Source: Mikrocytos mackini
Lineage: Eukaryota; Endomyxa; Ascetosporea; Mikrocytida; Mikrocytiidae
Assembly (NCBI GenBank): GCA_030180075.1
Contig: JASNJN010000104.1
Location: forward strand, 1 to 40,291
Reading direction: 5' to 3'
Length of the DNA: 40,291 bases
This document shows, piece by piece, positions 27,962 to 38,855 of the stretch (positions are counted from its first letter, which is position 1; each line of letters begins with the position of its first letter). A program made the translations under genes and the position numbers. The notes under the pieces are model-generated. The model saw only the letters and a list, made by a program, of their open reading frames with translations. It did no database searches and was not told the DNA's origin.

Positions 27962-29671
27962 TTAATTTCCTTTTCGTCTTTTATTATTTCTTTTGCTATA
28001 AAAACTTCGCTGTGTAGATTGTTTTTGAAACATAGTTTCATCCTGTACATGGTTTGGGTTCTCTTTGAAACTTTGATTATCGTCTAGTAGTTCAAGTAAT
28101 CTGAATTTTTGTTCTATTTTGGTGCAATACGAAAGTGATTTATTCTCTTCAAGATTTTTTAGTATAATTGCGAATGAATTTTTTATGTTATTAATTTTAG
28201 TTTCTATCTTTTTTTGCTCTGATGTAAACGAATGTAGATTATTCAACATGTTGTCATTTCTTTGATTATTATTGCTTTTAATGATATCGTTTTCAACATT
28301 AATTTCTTTCGAACTATTGGAGTATTGGGGTTGAATATTGCTGTTAGAGGGAAGTAACGTATATTCTTTATTTTAGACAATCAACGGAGATGTATCATAT
28401 AGGGAAGCTTTTTCTGCAATGCTTCTTATCATTATCTTAGGTGTACTGTAATTAAGGATGTTATCCATGGCTGGAACGAAACTGTTTGTAATTAGTAGAC
28501 TTGTTGCTGGATAATCACAACTTTCAATGTCGATGTTTGCTTTTTTAGTTTGGTGCTGAATGGTTCTGAGAAGTAAATGAGACTTGTGTATGTGTTTACA
28601 CAATTCTTTTTTAATAAGAAATGATAAACACGTGCATCTATACCGATCTTTGCAAATAGAGCAAAGCCGGCAGAGAAAAGAACACCCACACATACAATCA
28701 CTACATTTTCCCTGTGAGATGACGTATTTTTTGTAATAAACTTTATTTTTCCTAATCTTGAACTTTTTATCTTGCAATTTTACGCCCATCTTATGTTTTT
28801 CATGGGCGATTTTTTCTCGGTAGCCTTGAAATTCGACGTTTGACGAAATTGAAGAATTAAAATGACTAAATGAGCGTGTTTTATCATATGTTAGTAAACG
28901 TCCCAGTAAGAAATCTAACCTATGGTTCGATTTGTTGTTCAGATAATCAGCTTTAAGCGTGTTGTGAAAACTTTCAATAAACATATTAGTGTTTATTTCA
29001 CTTTCACAACGTTCATATGCTGTCCACCTTGATATATGCGAATCGTAGTAACGGACAAAGTATTCATGAAAGCTAGGGGAATTAATAGAGATGAAGTGTA
29101 GAAAGTCGCAATATCTCTTTTTAAACGTCTTTTCTTTGACCGCATTGCATAGTGTTTCAAATTTAGCTTGTATTTTTTCTAGGTCGTTCTTGTCTTTAAC
29201 ATGGGAAGCAAGCTTCTTTAAAACTGCGGTTTTAAAGTGATATGAGAAAAATGCCATACCACGTGTTGATTCATTACTCTGCGCCAACTGTTGTAGTAAA
29301 CAGTTGACATTTCGCTCATAAGTATTCTGGGTGTAATGGGAATCAAATTTTGATATTTAAATTTTATTAAAACAAAACTTACAACCCTTTCCGAATCACT
29401 ATCCGTTATGATCCATAATAATGGAAGGAATCTTTGTTTGCTGGTCAACACGGATAATGTAATCAACGGATAATTATATAAATTAGTGGCATGTGTTGAA
29501 TCTGCCATTAAATATCCAGATTCTTCAGCCCTATAAGAGTCTCTTTGACTAACAGTTTGAAATGCCATGATAAAATGATCTTTTATATTGGGATGCCCTA
29601 TTATTGGCACCCCTTTATCTTTGTATACAAAGTAGCTGATTTCAGATGCCGTGTTCAAAGCTTCTAATGAG

Positions 29672-31691
29672 TAGGGTTTGGCAAAATATACCCAAAAAAT
29701 TTCAAAAAAAATTTTTTTTGGTTTTGACATTTTTATAATCTAATAGGACAAAAAACGAATATAATGATCGTTTTTTAGTCAATTTTGATGAGCATATTTT
29801 CGCCCTAATGGGGATATTTTGCCATTTTATAAGCATATTTCAAGATTTGGACAAATTATAATGGTATATGGCCGATCTGAAGGAATCAGAGCCAATTAAA
29901 GGCAAATAGATGTTCTCAACTTGTTTGCTATCAGAGTTTTCCATTTTTGACTCGAAATAGCATTAAAAATGTTTGACTATTACTTATCTATTAATTTTAT
30001 GTGTAATAAAGGTTCACCATACATGTTGTTTCCCAGTTAATTTTAACATCAACCTCAACTTTGGGTCCGAATTTTTGATTCGAGGTCTTGTTACAAAAAT
30101 TTCTTTTATAATCGAGTAATTTTTAAAATTTTCACCCAAAAATTAAAATTTATAAAAAATCCAAATTATAATGGTAATTTTTTAACAAGATCATAAAATG
30201 AAATATATAACCAGAAGTTAGTGTTAAAATTAACTGGGAAACAGCATACTTTCTTTACATCGAAAAATAACAATATTTTTCTAAAAGTATCGGAATTAAA
30301 ATTTCATCACCTATAATAAATTATATAAAACCAAGTTGAACGATATATATACAGAAACTAACAATAATTATGTTATCAAAAACTGTAATCTTATGTTTGG
30401 CGTTCTTTATAATTTAAGAAGTAAATATGTTAATATTTTTATTTTAAAATTAGATTTAAGCGAGTCCATTGAATCATTCGTGATTATTGGATTTTAGGTA
30501 CTTTAACGATTTATAATCATTTATTTTTTGCCACTTTTCATTGTAATCGTCTCCACACATCAATTATTAAAATATTTTCCATGGTTTAATTAAAATGAAC
30601 TGCAAAGTTTTGAACGCTTTAACTTTCATTTTCCTTTTTTCAGGTTACACAATCATGATTTAGACTCATTCATGATTTTAATTATAAATCCAATTGTATA
30701 GACGAGTTGTCGTATTCTTTAAAACAACGCCCAAATCCAATAAATATTTGATTCATTTAAGCTCTATAAGAATTCTGTTGATTCAGTTATATGTCAGTTA
30801 TGTTGGAGTCTGCTTAAGGCTTTTCATATTAAAAAGTTACAATTATGTTTTTTGAATCCATTTTCTACAACAATGTTATATTTAGAAACTTTTAGGCTGT
30901 GTTTCAATAATATCCAATATTTCCATTTGGAAACTCTTTTTATGATCACCAGTATCTTAGAAAATTACATTATTTTTCATATTATTAAGACTCTTTGAAC
31001 ATGATTTAATATCTATTTAACGTAAGCTTGTTTTCAAAATACAATCACTACATTGTTTATATTTTAATGAATTTAGATACATTTTAATCTGTAGTTTTAT
31101 TTATTCTGAAACATACGTGGATCTTAATATTTTATTAATTTTCGTTGATTTATTATTTTGGAAACGTCTCATTCCATTGTATCATATAGATTCAACGCCA
31201 TATGTTTACTAACCAATGTGCCATACTCTCCAGATTGGCGGGTTTTGGTATATATTCATATAGTAAAATAGTTGGGTAAATTTTAGTTTGGGTATATCAG
31301 TTAAAACCTTTATTCAGCATTGAGCCTAATCGTTATTGGTGGAAGTTCACATATCCGATTCCGATAAATCTGATTCTTGTAATTTTGGATTATTATGTTG
31401 TTTATGTTAAATAAGTTTATAAAATTATCATTAGGAATATTTTGCACAATATATTTTATTAGTTGTTTAAGACAGAAAACATAAGTAAAAATAATTCCCC
31501 GATTATATGTAAGAATAACGCCATAAACAACTATTTATTGATATTTTATTAATTTTATGGTATTTATAGCGTATAATTTGGGGTAAAAATTATGGGCATA
31601 TTTTATCGTTTATCGGGATATTTAAGGGTTTAATAAGTATATTTTATGCGGATAAATGCATATATTTATGCGTATATTTGGCCAAACCCTA
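29672..31691. mobile_element. 2.0-kb hAT-like element inserted in the MULE
   Basis: The ends TAGGGTTTGGCAAAATATA and, inverted, TAGGGTTTGGCCAAATATA are nearly identical, and GCATATTT words repeat inside both ends. The flanks CTAATGAG and CTTATAAC agree at 5 of 8 positions, a worn 8-bp duplication. The MULE frame is in register on the two sides. No transposase gene is present. Confidence 0.72.
30027..30243. repeat. 217-bp inverted-repeat unit (22-bp arms)
   Basis: TGTTTCCCAGTTAATTTTAA at 30027 and its reverse complement ending at 30243 form perfect 22-bp arms. It lies inside the 2-kb hAT-like element and is probably a nested MITE. No convincing target duplication was found. Confidence 0.6.
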
Positions 31692-31775
31692 CTTATAACT
31701 TTCTAATTTCTCGCGCAACTCTTTCTTGGAATATAAGCGCTCCCCTACGTTCCAGAATCGATTTGCTTCTTCCAT

Positions 31776-33074
31776 TCTAGAAAATTAAAAAATTAAAATA
31801 AAGTAAAGAAGATATGATACTTCTAGGATATAAAGCCAATTAAGAAATCGAAAGCGATTTATAAGTATAATGTTTAAATTTTATTAAAGTTATGAATTTA
31901 AGTTGTATTTATTTAATTTATTATTTATTTGTCATATTTTACTACACTTTTCAATTGGAATTAGTCGTTTAAATAACTATTTCGAATTTGCACAGATCAT
32001 TATATATTCCACTATGTTATTTCACTTCCGTTGTTTCAAAATTATTACGCCTGATGTATTGAGTTCGGTGTTTTTAACTTTGTCTTCTGCTTTTAGTTAG
32101 TCGGAAAGTCTTTTGTTCGAGATTCCCACTTCTTTGCCCGTTTATGCATATTTGACAGTGATAGAATACCCATATAGTTTAACACTTATACAATCTTTCC
32201 TTTTATTAGTATTCTTTATCGCGAAATTGGGAATAAAGTGGCCATCTATTTAGCTCTATCCTGCCCTGTTAAACGTCATTTAGTAATGGAATTAATATGT
32301 TTTTGGGATGTAGTTATTCTTGGTTGGTATGTGTGTTTTATCCGTTATAAACAACCCACTGTACTCTGTCCAGAATGTTATGCCTCACATCATCCTATAT
32401 TTTGTTTAGAAAGCAGGGGTTGTCTTTTGTCTTCCTTTATACCCTACTAAATGGCAGACTGGAGTTCATGAAGGGTAGTGAATGTACGGACAAGGAAACT
32501 CTAGGGCGTAACTGTTAATGTGTGTTTATTCCACGGGGAATACTGTGAATGCTTTTAAAACGCTATGGGCGGATTGGGTTGATTTGGCAGAAACAAAAAA
32601 TTTAATATTTTAAAAAATAGGTTTATAAAAGACAGATGCCTATAATAATACTCCTAACTAACACACGGTATTAATTTTAATCTTATAAACTGCTTCGCGT
32701 GTAAAAATTTTTTGTTTTATTGCTAAATAGAGAAAATAGAGTTAGCGCAAATAGACACTACCGAAATACACTGCTTTCTATATAACATCAATGAACACGG
32801 CATATAGGTATAGAATATATATTTATAAAGAATAATATCAAAGGGAGTGACGGGGACCCGTGTTGTTTGCACGTAGTACTCGTAGATTGACTTTAATGAC
32901 ATTTTTGAAAGTTTTAAAATTTTCTAAAACTATTAACAACACTTATTTAAGTTCAAATTCCAACGTTTAAACTTCAAAACTCCTGTTCCCGTCAGGGAGA
33001 TATTTAATATTTAAAATTAACAACCAATGATGATTTTATTATAAATTATAATGAAATTCGTAGTAGAACTTTAC
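31776..33074. other. AT-rich stretch without a recognised gene
   Basis: Short frames only. GGGAGTGACGGGGACC near 32842 and an inverse near-match near 32985 may be the ends of a small MITE, but the match is weak and flanking duplications were not found. Confidence 0.4.
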
Positions 33075-33078
33075 TTAA

Positions 33079-34289
33079 CACTTTCTGTACGGAGCGCTTT
33101 TTTTGAAATTTTTTTACATATTGTTAACGTATGATGTCTATATATACAAAATATATATTCGGTTGTCTTAAAATTGACTTTATCAAAAATAATCCTAGCA
33201 AATTTTATAAATTTTTAATTTTTCAAAATTTTGTTAACTTCAAAAACATAATTATGTTACAGTAAATACTGGTTTAGTGGACACTTTGATAGTAGAATCA
33301 CATTGATAATGGACTAATTTTCATCAATATTCGAACATTTTGTAAATTAAATTTTTAAAAATTCTAAAAAAAATTGCTAAATTTTATTTCTAATAAATTT
33401 TTAAGACCCGATTTATATTTATTATGACTTAAAATCTACTAATTTCACAAAATTTATATGTTTCAGAATTATAAAATTTGGTTAGTGGACTGATGTCAAC
33501 ACATAATTTTGACCTTTCTATTTTCTTAAATTTTACCCAAACCTCCTTTAAGGCCATTTTAGAGTGTTTATAAATACGTTATAAAGATTGTTTTGAATAT
33601 AAAATATTCTATCATTCATATAATCTAATGACAAAATCCAAAATTTTAGTTAACAATTGTATATTTCAACACCCGCCCATTCATTGATATAATTGTAAAA
33701 TCTAACAATTTGTTTATCTTTTAAAGATCTATCATTTCCATATCTTTAACATAATATTGGTAATTTTATAGTTTATAAAAATGTAAATATCACTGATAGT
33801 GGACTAAATTTTAGTAAAATAAATTGAAATTCCACTATATCAATATTTACTGTATATGTTAATTTGTTGTTATACACTAATTTTCGATGAGTAAAAATAC
33901 CTGTAAGTGCTATTATTTTTTAAATCTTATAGTGGAAAATAACTTTTGAAAATACAAACTTATGTTTTTGAGAAAAGCTTAGGGGGTTATGAAGACCAAG
34001 ACTGAACACGATTCAATTTAATAGTGTTTAATCGATGTTTATAAATTTTATAACGATTCTAATAAATGTTTTAAATTTTGGTATAAAATGCAGAAAATTT
34101 AGCAAAACCTATCTTACATACAGTTAATTCCTGTATAATTTATAAAATGACACTTTAATACACAATAGCAATAAATAATTAATTACTAGTTCGTTCTATG
34201 GCGATTATTCTCATGGCCTCTATAGAGGCCTTCCGTACAGAACGTCTTTTTTTTCATGGCCTCTATAGAGACCCTCCGTACAGAAAGTG
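33079..34289. mobile_element. 1.2-kb piggyBac-like non-autonomous element
   Basis: Perfect 16-bp terminal inverted repeats, CACTTTCTGTACGGAG, sit directly inside TTAA on both sides (33075-33078 and 34290-34293), the hallmark of piggyBac targets. Near the right end a unit of about 43 bp containing GGCCTCTATAGAG is present twice (34213 and 34256 onward). There is no transposase. A second element is nested at 33260-33852. Confidence 0.82.
33260..33852. mobile_element. 593-bp pogo-like MITE nested in the piggyBac-like element
   Basis: The ends CAGTAAATACTGGTTTAGTG and, inverted, CAGTAAATATTGATATAGTG differ at three positions. TA flanks both sides (33258-33259 and 33853-33854). GTGGAC words recur inside both ends. 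CAGT ends with TA targets fit pogo/Tc1-mariner. Confidence 0.78.
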
Positions 34290-34293
34290 TTAA

Positions 34294-35095
34294 TATATTT
34301 TTATCATGCGAAGCGAAGCGGAGCATTTTGTATATAAGGAAGTTTTTAAAATTTTGTGTGGATTAGAATCGTTTGAAAAACTAATATATTGTTTATAACC
34401 CATCAATGAGTAATATAGTTAAAATCTATCCGCGAAATCTTCCAAAAATTTTCTACAAAGGGAAAATTTTTCAAATGTTAAATTTCAAACTTACAACATA
34501 ATTTTCCTACTAAATACTGAGAAGTTTCACGTACAGGCAGATACCACACTTCCATAACTAAAGCAATTTCTTATAGCCAATGTATATATTACGTTAACAA
34601 TCGCAGATAGACTCAATTTAATTGTCAACTTCAACCACTACTAACAAACGGCATACCTAAACCAAACAAAGATGATAAAAAGAATACAGGGCCAATAGCT
34701 TCAACTAATCCGGGGTTTACTCTATATGCCTTTAATATGGCAACACAACCCCCATTCAAATTATTTCGAAAGTTTATATTACATTATATACTGTATTTTA
34801 TTAAAGGGAGATGAATAGTCAACTTAGAAAATTTACAAGAATGTTAGCACACTACTTGATTGGCTAGCTATCGTAATTCAGTACTAGAATTCATAATTCG
34901 CTTAATGAAGAGTTACATAAATTTATACTCCGAATAAAGAAGATAAATAAATAATTTTAATTAAGTATATGAAAAGAATGTAAATAGAATATGAAAATGT
35001 AATAGTTAAAATGTATATTTTGAAAGTTTTGAAGTAAATAATATATTAAAATATAAGAAATAAAATGAATTTAAAACGAAAAATTAATTAATTAA
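34294..35095. other. AT-rich stretch without a recognised gene
   Basis: A short GAAGC-type simple repeat occurs near 34310. Nothing else could be supported. Confidence 0.4.
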
Positions 35096-35479
35096 TTAAC
35101 TAAAAAAATGTTCTATACTCTTCAAGTATTTTAAAATGTCCTCTTTGTATGATTTGCTGATTATATTGGTCATTTCCCAATATCCTAGGAACGATACTAC
35201 CATTAATTTGGTTCTGTGGTTTCCTTTATAAAACATCGTACTTGTGAATTCTTTCATATGGGGCGCAAAAAACTTCTGATACTCTCTTCGGCTGTATTTT
35301 AAGATGATCCTGACGAGTTCAAGTAAATTGATGTAATAAAGTGGGCTGCATTCGTGTNTAAATCGAATTGCTTTATACACATATATTTCATTATCTTTAC
35401 GTTGTGTCTCTTTGCACCAAAATTTCGTATTAAAATAAACCCGTTTTAGAAGAGTATTGTCTTTATATATAATATGTTA
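35096..35479 (-). pseudogene. Possible CID-like (CTD-interaction domain) fragment
   Basis: An open stretch from just after a TAA near 35480 to a stop at 35096, about 127 codons, with no ATG near its start and one undetermined base at 35358. The helical segment around YYINLLELVRIILKYSRREY, then FFAPHMKEF, RTKLMVVSFLGYWEM and SYKEDILKYL resembles, in order and spacing, the last helices of RNA polymerase II CTD-interaction domains (Pcf11/Rtt103 type; a VHS domain is the close alternative). It may be a remnant of a host gene or the 3' exon of one. The similarity is from pattern only and no signature residue is decisive. Confidence 0.35.
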
Positions 35480-35592
35480 GTTTGTTTAACGAATTTCACT
35501 CGTCAAGCTCTTCTTGTTTGGATGGGTTGTGTCTATTCGTACTTAAAATTTGATCCTATGTAGAATCCGAATCAATTTTTAAAAACCTAATA

Positions 35593-35649
35593 CAGTCAAA
35601 CCCCTCTATAACGTAGTGGTACGTTAGCAAAATCTGGTTCGTTATATCC
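35593..35649 (+). mobile_element. Orphan pogo/Tigger-like terminus
   Basis: CAGTCAAACCCCTCTATAAC after a TA is a classical pogo/Tigger-type end. The sequence continues, across the hAT insertion at 35658-36170, with ACTATAACCGG at 36178. No right end was recognised. Confidence 0.6.
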
Positions 35650-35657
35650 AAAAATAC

Positions 35658-36170
35658 CATAGATGGGCATTTACCAATCAATATTGACCAATTAGTCAAT
35701 GTAATCCACTTTTTAACAAAATTTTTAGTCTTTTTAATCATTTGCCAAAAACCAAAATTGATAATGGGGTCCAAAAATTCCTAAAAAATGACCCGCTGTT
35801 TCTAGTCTTTCTAGTCTTTTTAGGAGTTTTTTAACCCTAAAATTAGTCAATCCCGTTTTTTAGCAAAAGTTTTCAAAACTTAATTTATGTAAAACGTTTA
35901 GGAAATAGGTACTAATGCACTAACCAGATCTTGGTAAAGGTGTTGTTAAACAAAAATGGTGTTTTTACTCTTTGAAGTTATCACTTCTAAAACACGATTT
36001 TTCATTCGAAGATCAATTGACTGGCAAAAATAGTTTTTCGCAAATTTTATTTTTTGACGAAATCGCCGATTTGCCAAAAAATGAAAATTAGTAGATCCTC
36101 CATTTTGCCAAAAAACTTTTTAACCTCGAAAACTATTTAGCGAATGACTGGCTAAAAATGCCCATCTATG
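35658..36170. mobile_element. 513-bp hAT-like MITE with perfect 8-bp TSD
   Basis: The ends are CATAGATGGGCATTT (perfect over 15 bp). The target duplication AAAAATAC is exact at 35650-35657 and 36171-36178. It is inserted in the pogo-like remnant. The interior has CAAAAA/TTTTTAG words and no gene. Confidence 0.88.
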
Positions 36171-36304
36171 AAAAATACACTATAACCGGACAATGATTAG
36201 TATTGGTTCAATATATTATGAATATTCATGTACCTTACCGTGAGAGACCCTTTTAAACCAACAACTAATGATTATTTATTGAGGCGATATCGCCTGGTCA
36301 CATC

Positions 36305-37008
36305 TAGAGTTTCCAAAATCAATACCGGTATATACCGAAATACCGGTATTTTAGCAATACCGTTTTCGATTATTTAGGAAATAATACCGGTAATTATAAT
36401 TATAAATTCTTTGAAATAAAATATGCATGAATATCGTTTTATTTTATTAGTATTTCAAGCATGAATTTGCAGATGATGTTTTTTTAATTTAATTTTGAAT
36501 GTTGAGCTATAAAGATGATGGAATTTATTTTTTAACATGGAGATAGTCATTTAATACGAATAAACAAGGTCAATTCATATTGAAGTTTTTTTACAATAAT
36601 AGGAATTTTAGTCGGTTATTTTTAATTCCTTTTATCAATACTATAATATTAAAGGAGTGTATAAGTAAAATTGCAGAAACGCAATAGGAAATAAAAATTA
36701 TAATAATATGAATAAAATGTTACATTATGGAAACCTTGTTCAGTTATTTTAACATAAGATACTATATAAACATACTAACTTTTCCACCTTTTACTTTTAA
36801 TAATAATTATGTTTTGTAACACCATATGCCACAAATGTGTTTGGTTGGGATTATAAAGGTAAATTAGGTAAACATTTTCCATTTTAAATTGAATTATTTC
36901 TAATTTCCTTGGTAGATTGTATATTCTCTCAATGGAACGGAATACCGGTTACCGAAGCTAAATCCGGAAACCGGTATAATTTTACAGACCTGGTAATTGG
37001 AAACTCTA
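36305..37008. mobile_element. 704-bp hAT-like MITE (ACCGGTAT family)
   Basis: The ends TAGAGTTTCCA and, inverted, TAGAGTTTCCA are identical. The target duplication GTCACATC is exact at 36297-36304 and 37009-37016. Repeat copy 1 has the empty site GCCACTTC at 15107-15114. ATACCGGTAT dyads are repeated near both ends. No gene. Confidence 0.92.
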
Positions 37009-37317
37009 GTCACATCAGCCTTTCCCTGTGAAACCAATGGATTCTATTTCAACCTGGTGGTTTACTTTGGATCTACCTAGCCTAATCCTGGTTCCCAAGT
37101 GTCGGTTTAAGGTCATGTGATAACCCTTAAAGGGTTTCTAGATCAGTCGGTCAAAATCACTTACTTTCGCCTATTCTTCCCCCTTTGGTTTTCAGCGCGT
37201 AAGGAATGGCCAGATGACTGGGGTATTATTCACCGGACCATTGTGGTATCTAGTGATACCACTCCGTTTATTCACCAAGGTAAGACAAAACGGAGACCTT
37301 TAGGTCTATGTGATGAG

Positions 37318-37789
37318 TAGGGCTCCCAGAAATTGCTTTTATATTTATATAGGAAATTGCCCTAAAAACATGCATTCTTTGCGCCAAATTGCCTCTAAAA
37401 CGTTGAAAATCCGACCATTTTATTATAAAATTTGGAAAATTTCTTCCAAAAATAACCTGAAATGACAAAATAATTCTGATTATGTATTAATAACGATATT
37501 AAATAACTATTAATGATAAATATGGTGAAATTAATTTTTGAATTTTTCGTCAAAAATTTTTATTTGTATTTTGCCAGATTAACAACTCAAATAATTCCAT
37601 TTATTACGCCAAATTGCTGTTATTTTAGTCAATTTGCCTAAAAATTGCCCAAAATTGCTTTATTGCCTTTTTTTGCTTTAAAAAAACGCTACCAGTGGCT
37701 CTATGGGACCTGAAAATCGTTCTAGAGCGTTAAAATGACGTATTAATAATCATATGCAATTTTGAAAAAATTGCTTTTTGGGAGCCCTA
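37318..37789. mobile_element. 472-bp hAT-like MITE
   Basis: The ends TAGGGCTCCCA and, inverted, TAGGGCTCCCA are identical, with AAATTGC words inside both ends. The target duplication GTGATGAG is exact at 37310-37317 and 37790-37797. The corresponding empty site in repeat copy 1 is TCGATGAG at 15388-15395. Confidence 0.92.
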
Positions 37790-38210
37790 GTGATGAGCCC
37801 AAGGGGTTGTCGCAAAGTTATCCCACCTTCTCGTTGAGAACTGGTATTCATGGTTCACCTTCCCTTTGGGCGGTTTGCCGGTCCTGTGGCCAGGGAATCA
37901 TGAATTGATTCGGGACCCGTCTTTTTATTATGGGCCTTGCGACCCCGCGTTAAAGCGGTAACTACGGGACAGATCAACATGGTTCCCATCTGGCTTTATT
38001 ATCTTCCTAATAGGGGACCAGGCAGAGGTTGGGTTAAGGGAGTTTTGAAGGCCGGGAGGAATATGGAGACCTTGATGAGCTAGTTGTTGCAACCTTGGGC
38101 TCTTCGCCTCCATCCTGGGCTCATGTTGCACTCTGCAGCGATACCCAGGGAAAATTTTAAAACATGTATTATAAATAGGATAGTATATGATGAAACACAA
38201 ATTTATTGAA

Positions 38211-38422
38211 ATTCCAAAATAGTGTTAATGTCGATAGATAGAATAATAAGCACAATATTTAGGTTAAAATAATTTATTATGAATAAAAAATAAACATTCT
38301 AGCTTCTTTTATTTTTAAAAATAAAAGAAGCTAGAATGTTTATTTTTTATTCATAATAAATTATTTTAACCTAAATATTGTGCTTATTATTCTATCTATC
38401 GACATTAACACTATTTTGGAAT
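38211..38422. repeat. Perfect 212-bp palindrome
   Basis: Two 106-bp arms (ATTCCAAAATAGTGTTAATG outwards) are exact reverse complements meeting at 38316/38317 with no spacer. Either a foldback element or an artefact of library or assembly chemistry. No target duplication flanks it. Confidence 0.9.
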
Positions 38423-38738
38423 GATATCATAAGTTAAATTTTTTGTATAATATCTTATAAAAATAGGTTTATCTTCAAAATCACAATCCATGCATTAAAC
38501 AACGAATCAAAAACTTTAGTTGATATATGAATAATTACAATTAGTTATATTATATTTTGTATATTGAGGAATGGATATTATATTTAGTTAAACTTCATTT
38601 TGAGCCATTTCAACCTCAAAATACATCAATTATCATCTAGAAATTGTTGGGGACAATATAAAGAGAAAAATAAATTAAAACCTAATTGAAACACAATAAT
38701 TTACTTAAAATTTTATGAATTAAAGAAAATATTTCAAT
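38423..38738. other. AT-rich stretch without a gene
   Basis: No coding frame or repeat was recognised between the palindrome and the hAT right end. Confidence 0.4.
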
Positions 38739-38855
38739 TGAAATCTGATACCGGTAATATTACCAAATACCGGTAATGATCGATAATATTCGATAACGAT
38801 AATGGACGAAATACCGGTATATCGAATAATACCGGTATTATTTTTGGAAACTCTA
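38739..38855. mobile_element. Right end of an ACCGGTAT-family hAT MITE
   Basis: Several ATACCGGTA words precede the terminus TTGGAAACTCTA, which ends directly against the non-LTR reverse-transcriptase frame. The left end was not recognised, so the extent is uncertain. Confidence 0.6.

Larger units (their letters stand above)
27962..31775 (-). pseudogene. MULE (MuDR-type) transposase split by a 2-kb insertion
   Basis: The gene starts at an ATG at 31775 (MEEANRFWNVGERLYSKKEL), breaks off at 31692 and resumes after the inserted element at 29671 with SLEALNTASEISYFVYKDKG. The MULE core follows: YLMADSTHATNLYNYPL with the first D, WIITDSDSE, then ILMSEMSTVYYNSW with E where the family has the second D, and the WH block. 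A one-base indel near 29225 shifts the frame. Then come the NMFIESFHNTLKADYL block with the third acidic residue and a SWIM-type zinc finger (C-x-C...CKH) near 28600. A TAA at 28373-28375 interrupts the frame, which continues in register through a charged tail to 27962. One insertion, one frameshift, one nonsense codon and one altered catalytic residue leave it dead. Confidence 0.85.
36251..38162 (+). repeat. Unclassified GC-richer repeat, copy 3 (interrupted twice)
   Basis: Same orientation as copy 1. Removing two hAT-like insertions (36305-37008 and 37318-37789) and small indels restores a unit of about 0.7 kb. It is somewhat more diverged than copies 1 and 2, including at its left end (TTTTAAACC, then TTATTGAGGCGATATCGCC). 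Confidence 0.8.

Noticed and set aside
29330-29385. A 56-nt intron-like segment (GTAAGT...ACCCAG, minus strand) inside the MULE transposase whose removal would put the two frames in register
   Set aside because: The unspliced frame across it encodes the expected MULE region (ILMSEMSTVYYNSW and the WH block). Splicing would delete the second catalytic position, so a one-base indel near 29225 explains the frame break better.
32112-32130. GTTCGAGATTC resembling a tRNA T-loop
   Set aside because: No T-stem pairing, A box or acceptor stem at the proper spacing.
32842-33003. Possible MITE with GGGAGTGACGGGGAC-like ends
   Set aside because: The inverted match is short and imperfect and no target duplication was found.
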